5,474 nucleotides of DNA from an uncultured beta proteobacterium (GTDB lineage Bacteria > Pseudomonadota > Gammaproteobacteria > Burkholderiales > Burkholderiaceae_C): positions 1-5,474 of the forward strand of contig CAIXMC010000428.1 of the NCBI GenBank assembly GCA_903920405.1, read 5' to 3'. Of this stretch, positions 1 to 5,407 are shown one piece after another. A model generated the notes under the pieces. It searched no databases. It saw only the letters and a program-made list of their open reading frames with translations, and was not told where the DNA came from. Numbering within the stretch: the first letter of the stretch is position 1; every line of letters begins with the position of its first letter. A program made the position numbers and the translations under genes.

Positions 1-339
1 ACGCTGGAACCCATCCGTGACGTGCTGTATTCATCCACGCAAGGTGATTCAATTGAGGTTGACAAACGCTGGGTGAACGTGCTCACCCAAGAGATTCAGG
101 CTGCGCCTGTGGTTTTGGTGGCAGAACTTGCGCACGCCGATACCACTGTGGAGCAATTGTTGGCCATGAAGAAAGGGGACTTTATTGAGCTTGATCGCAA
201 ACCTCGTATTCAGGCCAAAATCGACGGAGTCCCTATTTTTGAATGCCAATACGGAACTCATAATGCCAAATATGCGCTCAAAATTGACAAATGTTTAAGA
301 AGTAATGACACCAACTGGAAAGGTGAACGCAATGAATGA
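1..339 (+). CDS. fliM: Flagellar motor switch protein FliM, C-terminal part (5' end outside window)
   Basis: The frame is open from base 1 and gives 112 residues before TGA at 337-339; the start lies upstream of the window. FliM is a C-ring protein that binds phosphorylated CheY through its N-terminus (not in the window) and sets the direction of motor rotation. The visible part is the C-terminal SpoA (surface presentation of antigens) domain, about residues 33-100 of the fragment, with the typical pattern of 'VVLVAELAHADTTVEQLLAM', then a GDFIELDR-type strand and 'AKIDGVPIFECQYGTHNAKY'. This domain pairs with FliN at the base of the C-ring. The stop overlaps the fliN start, which supports translational coupling. 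Identification rests on this domain together with the fliNOPQR order that follows. No lesion is seen in the visible portion. Confidence 0.95.
   Translation, partial: TLEPIRDVLYSSTQGDSIEVDKRWVNVLTQEIQAAPVVLVAELAHADTTVEQLLAMKKGDFIELDRKPRIQAKIDGVPIFECQYGTHNAKYALKIDKCLRSNDTNWKGERNE
317..323 (+). promoter_or_regulatory. Ribosome binding site deciding the fliN start
   Basis: GGAAAGG lies 8 bases before the ATG at 332. An earlier in-frame ATG at 305 has no such sequence and would add nine residues encoded inside the fliM tail, so 332 is the better start. Confidence 0.6.
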
Positions 340-760
340 TAAATCCCCCGAAGATGACGCAATGGACGATTGGGCTGAAGCGTTGATGGAGCAAAAAAGT
401 GCAGAGACCAGCACCAGTGTGAGTGACTCTGGTGGGGTGTTGTCAAGTGAGCATCCAAGGTCATTTTCATCAGGAGGAACTGATGTACCCATCAACGACA
501 TCAACAGGGTACTTGATATTCCTGTTCAACTGTCGGTTGAACTCGGTCGCACTAAAGTACCCATCAAGCATATCTTGCAATTGGGACAAGGTTCTGTGGT
601 TGAGCTTGATGCTTTGGCAGGTGAGCCGATGGACGTTTTGGTCAATGGCTATCTGATTGCGCAAGGTGAGGTAGTGGTGGTCAATGACAAGTTTGGCATT
701 CGCTTGACCGACGTTGTCACACCATCAGAGCGCTTGCGTCGTGTCAGCAAAGGCGGATAG
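332..760 (+). CDS. fliN: Flagellar motor switch protein FliN
   Basis: The product is 142 residues from the ATG at 332; starting at 305 would give 151. FliN forms the lower C-ring with FliM and helps deliver export cargo through FliH. The first 50 or so residues are acidic and low in complexity, with 'DDWAEALMEQKSAE' near 12-25, which is typical of proteobacterial FliN. The SpoA domain spans about 64-134, with 'IPVQLSVELGRTKVPIKHIL' and then the pattern QGSVVELD, GEPMDVLVNG, IAQGEVVVVND and FGIRL. The gene overlaps the fliM end by 8 bases and ends 22 bases before fliO. The length is usual for a betaproteobacterial FliN. The alternative SpoA proteins FliY and SpaO/HrcQ are unlikely because the surrounding operon is flagellar. 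Confidence 0.95.
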   Translation: MNDKSPEDDAMDDWAEALMEQKSAETSTSVSDSGGVLSSEHPRSFSSGGTDVPINDINRVLDIPVQLSVELGRTKVPIKHILQLGQGSVVELDALAGEPMDVLVNGYLIAQGEVVVVNDKFGIRLTDVVTPSERLRRVSKGG

Positions 761-777
761 GTTTTCTGGAAAAACCT
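759..777 (+). other. Short hairpin between fliN and fliO
   Basis: AGGTTTT (759-765) and AAAACCT (771-777) form a perfect 7-bp stem with a 5-base loop. It starts in the fliN stop codon and ends 5 bases before the fliO ATG. No T-run follows, so it does not look like an intrinsic terminator. It covers the place where a fliO ribosome binding site should be and could damp fliO translation, but chance is also possible. Confidence 0.3.
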
Positions 778-782
778 TCACC

Positions 783-1100
783 ATGTTGCAAGCCTGGTTT
801 CCGATTGTTCTGTTGATCCTGGTTTTGGGGCTTTTACCCTTGGCTTTGAAGTGGCTGCAACGGCGTGTTGCCGGCCTGAACACTGCCACAGTCGGGGCCA
901 ATCGCATTGTGTCTGCGGTGGGGGTGGGTCCGCAGCAGCGGGTGGTGACGGTAGAGGTTGGCCCACAAAACAATCGCACCTGGCTCACTCTGGGTGTGAC
1001 ACCGCAGACCATCACTTGTTTGCACAGCACACCTGTGACATTTGACCATCACCTGCAAACAGCGCTTTCCCAAGACGAACCAGCCTGTGTTTCGTCCTGA
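783..1100 (+). CDS. fliO: Flagellar biosynthesis protein FliO
   Basis: A 105-residue protein from the ATG at 783; upstream extension of the frame only reads into fliN. FliO is a small membrane protein needed for efficient assembly of the FliP ring of the export gate and is not kept in the final gate. One transmembrane helix lies at about residues 5-22, followed by basic residues (KWLQRR), so the N-terminus is probably periplasmic and the tail cytoplasmic. The cytoplasmic part has the FliO-type beta pattern, with 'VGVGPQQRVVTVEVG' at about 46-60, then TWLTLGVTPQTITCLH at 66-81. It lies between fliN and fliP, the standard place. FliO is poorly conserved, so the call rests on size, topology, the GPQQRVVTVEV motif and context. 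No clear ribosome binding site is seen; a hairpin precedes it. Confidence 0.9.
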   Translation: MLQAWFPIVLLILVLGLLPLALKWLQRRVAGLNTATVGANRIVSAVGVGPQQRVVTVEVGPQNNRTWLTLGVTPQTITCLHSTPVTFDHHLQTALSQDEPACVSS

Positions 1101-1115
1101 ATAACTTTTTATATC

Positions 1116-1880
1116 ATGAGTTTGTTCGTTGTTAGATGGCATCACCGGCTCGGTCTGGCGTTTTCGGCGGGGATACTGCTGACCCTTCACAGGGGTGCGT
1201 GGGCGCAAGCAAGTCTGCCCCTGTTGATTGGCACCGGCGGCGCCAACACCAGTTTTTCTGTCCCTGTTCAAACGCTGCTTTTTTTTACAGCGCTGTCTTT
1301 TTTGCCTGCCATTTTGTTGATGATGACGGGTTTTACACGTATCGTTATCGTTTTATCATTGATGCGACAAGCACTTGGAACACAAGCCGTACCCCCGAAT
1401 CAGGTGGTGGTAGGTTTGTCCTTGTTTTTAACCCTGTTTGTGATGGGTCCCACCCTTGACCGCGTCTATAGCGAAGCCTACTTGCCCTATAGCACCAATG
1501 CCATGCCTTTTGAACAAGCCATCGTGAAAGCCGAAGAACCCATGCGCCAATTCATGAGCAAACAAACACGTCAATCTGATTTGGCTTTGTTTTTGAAACT
1601 CGGCAAGCTAACACCAGGCACCACAGCGCTACAGGCACCCATGCGCGTTTTGGTGCCTGCTTTTGTCATCAGCGAATTAAAGTCAGCCTTTCAAATTGGC
1701 TTCATGATTTTTATTCCGTTTTTGGTGATTGACATTGTGGTCGCCAGTATATTGATGTCTTTGGGCATGATGATGTTGTCACCAGTTTTGGTCGCATTGC
1801 CGTTTAAGTTGATGATTTTTGTATTGGCAGATGGCTGGAATTTGTTGATTGGCTCATTGGCTGCCAGCTTTGTGACTTAA
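1116..1880 (+). CDS. fliP: Flagellar type III export-gate protein FliP
   Basis: The product is 254 residues, of normal length. FliP subunits form, with FliQ and FliR, the helical export gate at the centre of the MS-ring. A cleavable signal peptide is visible: basic start, hydrophobic stretch 13-24 and probable cleavage after AWA (28-30), as known for this family. Predicted membrane segments lie at about 53-70, 95-112, 186-213 and 217-238. Family signatures are 'TGFTRIVIVLSLMRQALGTQ' (71-90), PPNQVVVGL (93-101), and the C-terminal FLVIDIVVASILMSLGMMML, in which the triple methionine (218-220) corresponds to the methionine gasket of the gate. It starts 15 bases after fliO in an AT-rich stretch with no recognisable ribosome binding site, which suggests coupling to fliO. 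An 8-T run lies at 1279-1286. The stop codon touches the target duplication of the inserted element. Confidence 0.97.
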   Translation: MSLFVVRWHHRLGLAFSAGILLTLHRGAWAQASLPLLIGTGGANTSFSVPVQTLLFFTALSFLPAILLMMTGFTRIVIVLSLMRQALGTQAVPPNQVVVGLSLFLTLFVMGPTLDRVYSEAYLPYSTNAMPFEQAIVKAEEPMRQFMSKQTRQSDLALFLKLGKLTPGTTALQAPMRVLVPAFVISELKSAFQIGFMIFIPFLVIDIVVASILMSLGMMMLSPVLVALPFKLMIFVLADGWNLLIGSLAASFVT

Positions 1881-1886
1881 GGTATA
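1879..1886 (+). repeat. Left target-site duplication of element copy 1
   Basis: AAGGTATA directly precedes the left terminal repeat and is repeated exactly after the right one (2048-2055). It includes the last two bases of the fliP stop codon. The local target is itself a short tandem (AAGGTAT AAGGTAT), so a chance match is possible. Confidence 0.65.
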
Positions 1887-2047
1887 AGGATGTGGTCAGT
1901 AATAAGTTCTCCATTTGGCTCGTCAGATTTGGGCGCACTGCGTCGTTACAAATCGCTTATGTGGCATGGCCACACCGCGCGATTTGCGCCTAGCATTGCA
2001 TCCCAACTCTGACGGCCAAATGGGGAACTTATTACTGACCACATCCT
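1887..2047. mobile_element. MITE-like palindromic element, copy 1 (161 bp)
   Basis: A 161-bp non-coding element sits between fliP and fliQ. Its ends are terminal inverted repeats beginning AGGATGTGGTCAG; over 33 bases the two ends differ at one position, and the match extends to about 47 bases with one bulge. Inside are nested stems: AAATCGC (1950-1956) with GCGATTT (1979-1985), and within that TGTGGC with GCCACA around a 3-base loop (1960-1974). A GGCGC/GCGCC pair flanks these (1932-1936, 1986-1990). A second copy lies at 3818-3979, and an 8-bp duplication flanks this copy. No transposase is encoded, so it would have to be moved in trans. The transposon family cannot be named from the window. 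It is transcribed as part of the flagellar operon and could form a large RNA hairpin. Confidence 0.85.
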
Positions 2048-2055
2048 AAGGTATA
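2048..2055 (+). repeat. Right target-site duplication of element copy 1
   Basis: AAGGTATA follows the right terminal repeat directly and matches 1879-1886. Its last base begins the AAGG (2055-2058) that serves as the fliQ ribosome binding site, 7 bases before the fliQ ATG, so the insertion left that site intact. Confidence 0.65.
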
Positions 2056-2065
2056 AGGTATCGTC

Positions 2066-2335
2066 ATGGACGCTCAGATGGTTTTGACAATCGGCCAAGA
2101 GGCTTTATGGATGCTGATGATGATTTCAGCACCCGTGCTCATGGCCGTTCTGGTGGTCGGTTTGCTGATTAGCCTGTTTCAAGCTGTCACTCAAATCAAC
2201 GAAGCAACGTTGGCGTTTGTTCCAAAATTGCTGATCGCCGTTGCAGTTTTTGCCTTGGCCGGGCCGTGGATGTTGAGCATGTTGGTCGATTACATTCGTC
2301 GTACCTTCGAGGCCATTCCTGCGATTGTAATGTAA
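2066..2335 (+). CDS. fliQ: Flagellar type III export-gate protein FliQ
   Basis: The product is 89 residues, the standard FliQ length. FliQ is a small two-helix membrane protein; four copies wrap around the FliP5-FliR1 core in the export gate. Helical hairpin segments lie at about 13-38 and 51-75, joined by the conserved loop 'LFQAVTQINEATLAFVPK' (37-54). The start 'MDAQMVLTIGQEALW' is typical. The start codon is ATG with AAGG 7 bases upstream. It follows fliP across the palindromic element, instead of by the few bases usual in such operons, and is followed by fliR after 4 bases. No coding damage is seen. Expression could be changed by the hairpin upstream, but that is inference. Confidence 0.97.
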   Translation: MDAQMVLTIGQEALWMLMMISAPVLMAVLVVGLLISLFQAVTQINEATLAFVPKLLIAVAVFALAGPWMLSMLVDYIRRTFEAIPAIVM

Positions 2336-2339
2336 CATT

Positions 2340-3107
2340 TTGATTACATTCACAGAAACACAACTTACCACTTGGTTGTCACCCTTGTTGTGGCCTTTTT
2401 TGCGTACGCTGGCCGTTTTTTCATCAGCTCCTTTGCTGTCATCTCGGGCTTTTCCTGTTCGCGCTCGTATTGCATTGTCTTTTTTTGTGGCACTGGCAGC
2501 TCAACCTAGCCTGGAAGGGCAAACGGTCATCAGCATCACCAGTCCAAGCGCCATAGGTGCGGTGCTCCAGCAAGTGGGGGTAGGCCTGGCGATTGGCTTT
2601 GCCATTCGGGTGGTATTTTCAGCATTTGAGCTGGCGGGCGAATTGATTGGGTTTCAAATGGGTTTGAACTTTGCCTCCTTTTTTGACCCTTCTCTCAATG
2701 CACAAACCAGCGCAGTAGCCAAATTTTTTGGTCAGATGGCGACCTTTTTATTTATCGTCATGAATGCGCACCTGATGGTCATGATGGCGGTCATCAACAG
2801 TTTTACGGCCTTCCCTGTTGATCAAAATTTCTTGCAAGCTATCCAATACATGAAACTGTACCGTTTGGGATCCTCCATTTTTGCGAGCGGTTTATGGATT
2901 GCCATGCCCCTGATTGGCATGATGATGTTTGCCAATTTTGCATTAGGTATAGTGTCTCGGGTGGCACCGCAAATGAATATTTATGCGATTGGTTTTCCAA
3001 TTACCTTGACCGTCGGCATGGTGGGTATTGCATCCACCTTGCCTATGCTTGACAAACCCTTTATGGCATTATTAACGCAGGCTATCGACATTTTTTCCAT
3101 TCATTGA
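2340..3107 (+). CDS. fliR: Flagellar type III export-gate protein FliR
   Basis: The product is 255 residues, normal for the family. FliR occurs once per gate and closes the FliP helix; FlhB then associates with it. The reading begins MITFTETQLTTWLSPLLWPF, matching the usual FliR N-terminus, which fixes the start at a TTG codon (2340); no ATG or GTG fits. There is no clear ribosome binding site and only 4 bases after the fliQ stop, so coupled translation is likely. Several hydrophobic segments lie at about 14-34, 42-58, 72-97, 130-153, 180-206 and 216-234. Conserved features are GFQMGLNFASFFDPS (104-118, the plug-loop region) and 'VAPQMNIYAIGFPITL' (208-223). It ends 8 bases before the convergent TetR gene. 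flhB, which often follows fliR, is absent here. Confidence 0.96.
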   Translation: MITFTETQLTTWLSPLLWPFLRTLAVFSSAPLLSSRAFPVRARIALSFFVALAAQPSLEGQTVISITSPSAIGAVLQQVGVGLAIGFAIRVVFSAFELAGELIGFQMGLNFASFFDPSLNAQTSAVAKFFGQMATFLFIVMNAHLMVMMAVINSFTAFPVDQNFLQAIQYMKLYRLGSSIFASGLWIAMPLIGMMMFANFALGIVSRVAPQMNIYAIGFPITLTVGMVGIASTLPMLDKPFMALLTQAIDIFSIH

Positions 3108-3115
3108 ACACCAAT

Positions 3116-3751
3116 TCAAGGGCAAGATGCCCTCGCTCCCAGGCCAAGTCCGGCCAAATAGCTGGCAATGGCAATCTCTGCTGTGGATGGCAAATCAAAC
3201 GCGTCGGGTACCAGCAACCAATTTTGAACCAGCCCCAGCACCAGCGCATACAACCCGTGCGCTAGCGCCGTCGGTTGTGTCAAAGGTGGCAAACCGCGTT
3301 CGGCACATGCCACTTGCATGGCATCTTGTATCTGGCTGACGATTTTCAGGTGGTTTTTCACCTGTCGCTCTTTGACTGCCATCAGATCGTCGATGAATTC
3401 CACCTTGTGGGTAGCGACTTCAAAGACGCGACGGGTATGTTCGTCGGTGGCAATTTTTCGAACAGCATCCAGCAAGGCACCGACCAAAGCGCTCAAATAA
3501 TCCTGTTGTGGTTGTTGTCCACTTTGGTTCAAAGCATCTTCCATGGGCAAGGTGACGCGATCCATCATCGCATTGAACACGTCGGCCTTGTTTTTGAAAT
3601 GCCAATAAATGGCCCCTCGACTCACGCCTGCTTGCTGTGCAATGTCACTCAACGAGGTTCTGGCAGCACCTTTTTCAGAAAAAACCCGTTCTGCAGCATC
3701 AAGCAATTGACAACGGGTAGCAAGGGCATCTTCTTTAGTGCGGCGGGGCAT
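3116..3751 (-). CDS. TetR/AcrR-family transcriptional repressor, efflux-regulator type
   Basis: The product is 211 residues, normal for the family. The N-terminal DNA-binding domain covers about residues 8-60: a helix with LLDAAERVFSEKG, then the helix-turn-helix 'TSLSDIAQQAGVSRGAIYWH' (32-51) ending in the family signature YWHFKNKADVF. The C-terminal ligand and dimer domain resembles the AcrR/TtgR class that controls RND multidrug pumps, with the helix 'RRVFEVATHKVEFIDDLMAV' at 107-126. Such repressors are usually divergent from the pump operon, but here no pump gene follows: 66 bases upstream the second palindromic element begins, then a kinase remnant. It is convergent with fliR. The ATG at 3749-3751 has no strong ribosome binding site. 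A palindrome at 3783-3800 is a possible self-operator. Which drug or pump it senses cannot be told, so no symbol is given. Confidence 0.9.
   Translation of the reverse strand: MPRRTKEDALATRCQLLDAAERVFSEKGAARTSLSDIAQQAGVSRGAIYWHFKNKADVFNAMMDRVTLPMEDALNQSGQQPQQDYLSALVGALLDAVRKIATDEHTRRVFEVATHKVEFIDDLMAVKERQVKNHLKIVSQIQDAMQVACAERGLPPLTQPTALAHGLYALVLGLVQNWLLVPDAFDLPSTAEIAIASYLAGLGLGARASCP
3119..3133. other. Hairpin at the end of the TetR gene
   Basis: AGGGCA (3119-3124) and TGCCCT (3128-3133) form a perfect 6-bp stem with a 3-base loop, within the last codons of the minus-strand regulator and 11 bases past the fliR stop. No T-run follows on either strand, so it is at best a weak bidirectional terminator. 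Nothing better is present in the convergent gap. Confidence 0.3.
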
Positions 3752-3782
3752 GTAGGGGGTTACTCAGTAGGTGGCAGCTACG

Positions 3783-3800
3783 CCTGTACCTGGTTACAGG
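3783..3800. promoter_or_regulatory. Candidate operator of the TetR-family regulator
   Basis: CCTGTA-N6-TACAGG is a perfect 6-bp dyad, with one further matching pair inside the spacer, centred about 40 bases upstream of the regulator start. TetR proteins commonly bind such palindromes upstream of their own gene. Convincing -10 and -35 boxes for the regulator could not be assigned, so this is an inference from position and symmetry. Confidence 0.45.
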
Positions 3801-3808
3801 GCTGTTCA

Positions 3809-3818
3809 TAAGCGCTTA
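3809..3818. repeat. 10-bp perfect palindrome at the element copy 2 border
   Basis: TAAGCGCTTA is perfectly self-complementary and its last base is the first base of element copy 2. It may be part of the regulator's control region or the insertion target; it is too short to decide. Confidence 0.3.
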
Positions 3819-3979
3819 GGATATGGTCAATAATAAGTTGTGCATTTGGCTCGTCAGATTTGGGCGCACTGCGTCGTTACAAATCGCTTATGTGGCTGGG
3901 CCACACTGCGCGATTTGCGCCTGGCATTGCATCTTTAACTCTGACGGCCAAATGCGGAACTTATTATTGACCATATCCT
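3818..3979. mobile_element. MITE-like palindromic element, copy 2 (162 bp)
   Basis: A second copy of the element at 1887-2047, in the same orientation. The core from ATTTGGCTCGTCAG through CGCTTATGTGGC is identical; overall about a dozen substitutions and one single-base indel separate the copies. Terminal repeats begin AGGATATGGTCAA and match perfectly for 22 bases. The inner hairpins are kept: only the loop of the central one changes (ATG to TGG). The flanks AAGCGCTT and TAACGGAA do not match, so no target duplication is visible. Short open frames that cross it look accidental, since they differ between the copies. It separates the TetR regulator from whatever lay upstream of it. Confidence 0.85.
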
Positions 3980-4111
3980 TAACGGAAAGTTTTCTACGTC
4001 AAAAATTGTACAAAATTCGGCTATAACCCGCTCTGGTACTGCACAGTTCGCTATGTTTTTTGAAATTATGAGGTGGGAAATTGATGGCTGCCCTATCCCA
4101 AGTGCATGACA
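3980..4111. other. Non-coding gap between element copy 2 and the kinase 3' end
   Basis: An AT-rich 132-bp gap. On the plus strand it holds a promoter-like GGCTATAA (4019-4026), preceded 12 bases earlier by TCAAAAAT, loosely like a flagellar sigma-28 site. Farther on, AGGTGGG (4071-4077) stands 6 bases before an ATG at 4084. That frame runs 56 codons to a TGA at 4252-4254, but most of it is antisense to the kinase. It may be the relic 5' end of a lost gene. No terminator for the kinase is seen. Confidence 0.35.
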
Positions 4112-5407
4112 TCAGGAACTATGCGGTTTTAGCCATCGAATCAAAGCCGTTTGCAAATCATCAATCACAACAGGCTTGGTTAAATAATCATCCATTCCCA
4201 CGTCCAGGCAATGCTGATGGTCTTGTTCATAGGCATCGGCTGTCAGGGCGATGATGGGCAGGCGTGGCCGATGATGGGCGGCCTCCCATTGGCGTATTTG
4301 CTCTGTGGCCATGTAACCGTCCATGACCGGCATGTGGATATCCATCAAAACAAGGTCGGGGTGATCTGCGTTCATGATGATATCAACAGCTTGCTGGCCG
4401 TCGTGAGCAATCGTGGCGCTTATCCCCAGCTTGGACAAAATGGACTCAATCACCATGCAATTGACAGCGTTGTCTTCAACCACCAGCACTCGCCTGCCTG
4501 ACAGTGCTGATGAGATTTGCGCAGCATCGTTCTTTTTTCGATCGGAACAGCGACTCTCGTTATCCTCAGACACAGGGTGCGCCCGCAAACTGAACCAAAA
4601 TCTGGAGCCTGTGCCCCATTGGCTTTCTACGCCCACATCACCGCCCATGCGCTGTGCCAAGGTACGAACAATAGACAAGCCCAGCCCCGATCCACCAAAT
4701 TCTCGTGTGATGGAATTGTCAGTCTGCGAAAACGGCTTGAAGAGCAAATCCATTTTGTTCTGGGGAATGCCAATGCCTGAGTCCCTGACTGAAAACTCCA
4801 GCATGACGGACTTAGCTGCACCAGAAAACAGTTCGCTGGTTTCACGCACAATCGACGCAGGATCAAAAACAATGCTGTCTAGCTGCAATTGATTGGCTTC
4901 GATTTTTGACAGGTCAAGAATGTCGTTGAGCAGAGTCAACAGGGTTTGTCCTGATACCAGAATGGTTCTTGCATACTCACGCCGCTCATCCTTGGTCAAT
5001 TCTGACATTAACAAAAGCTGTGCCATGCCCAAAATGCCATTCATGGGCGTGCGAATTTCATGCGACATGGTAGCCAGAAATCTGCTTTTGGCAAGGTTGG
5101 CTGCCTCGGCGGTTTCTTTTGCACGGGTCAGTTCAATTTCATAGGCTTTCTGCTGGGAAATATCGCGAATGACCGTGGAAAAATATTGCGGATTGCCGAA
5201 TTCATCGCGTTGAACAAACAACACTTGACAAACCGGTATCTCATGGCCATCGCTGTGCAGTATCGAGGTTTCGCCCTGCCAAAAACCCTGATGCAACACG
5301 GCGGTAGAAGTCAAGTAAGTTGTCGCATAAATGATAAAAATGGTTGCTACTTTTGTGGGGTCATAGATATCCTTGTTGCATAGGTTTGTCAGGATTGAGG
5401 TGAACAA
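4112..5407 (-). CDS. Hybrid sensor histidine kinase/response regulator, 5'-truncated and lacking the ATPase N box (probable pseudogene)
   Basis: The open frame gives 431 residues from a TTG at 5405-5407, but roughly the first 36 look insertion-sequence-derived. Recognisable order: the end of a PAS domain, about 40-90 (GFWQGE, DGHEIPV, STVIRDISQQKAYE); HisKA with phosphoacceptor His116 in 'FLATMSHEIRTPMNGILG'; an ATPase domain with G1 box DSGIGIP (209-215), F box FKPFSQ (223-228) and G2 box GGSGLGLSI (238-246); and a receiver domain, about 305-428, with Glu311/Asp312, phosphoacceptor Asp356, Thr389 and Lys411. The ATPase domain jumps from SELFSGAAKS to VMLEFSVRDSG, so about 50-60 residues carrying the N box (the NLxxNAxKFT asparagine that coordinates Mg-ATP) are missing without a frameshift. 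The protein should not autophosphorylate normally. Upstream sensing parts are cut off at the right. Signal and partner are unknown. Confidence 0.85.
   Translation of the reverse strand: MFTSILTNLCNKDIYDPTKVATIFIIYATTYLTSTAVLHQGFWQGETSILHSDGHEIPVCQVLFVQRDEFGNPQYFSTVIRDISQQKAYEIELTRAKETAEAANLAKSRFLATMSHEIRTPMNGILGMAQLLLMSELTKDERREYARTILVSGQTLLTLLNDILDLSKIEANQLQLDSIVFDPASIVRETSELFSGAAKSVMLEFSVRDSGIGIPQNKMDLLFKPFSQTDNSITREFGGSGLGLSIVRTLAQRMGGDVGVESQWGTGSRFWFSLRAHPVSEDNESRCSDRKKNDAAQISSALSGRRVLVVEDNAVNCMVIESILSKLGISATIAHDGQQAVDIIMNADHPDLVLMDIHMPVMDGYMATEQIRQWEAAHHRPRLPIIALTADAYEQDHQHCLDVGMDDYLTKPVVIDDLQTALIRWLKPHSS

Noticed and set aside
834..1271. 145-residue minus-strand frame opposite fliO and the start of fliP
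   Set aside because: Shadow of real genes; composition is Arg/Gln/Pro-rich and resembles no family.
1890..2030. Short frame beginning at the ATG inside element copy 1, after an AAGG
   Set aside because: About 40 codons in a hairpin-forming element; copy 2 has lost this ATG (GGATGTGG became GGATATGG), so no protein is being conserved.
1887..2047. Element copy 1 as an intrinsic transcription terminator
   Set aside because: The hairpin is strong but no T-run follows the stem, and fliQ and fliR downstream appear intact and need transcription.
3275..3811. 178-residue plus-strand open frame opposite the TetR gene
   Set aside because: It is the antisense of a well-recognised TetR coding region and has no domain of its own.
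1887..3979. Composite transposon carrying fliQ, fliR and tetR
   Set aside because: Copy 1 has its own target duplication around the 161 bp, which means it inserted alone; fliQ and fliR are in their normal operon place.
3960..3999. Outward promoter from the TTGACC hexamer in the right end of copy 2
   Set aside because: No good -10 box at 16-18 bases, and copy 1 has CTGACC instead.
3823..4026. Plus-strand open frame across element copy 2
   Set aside because: It lies mostly inside the palindromic element, has no recognisable domain, and the equivalent frame is not kept in copy 1, so it is accidental.
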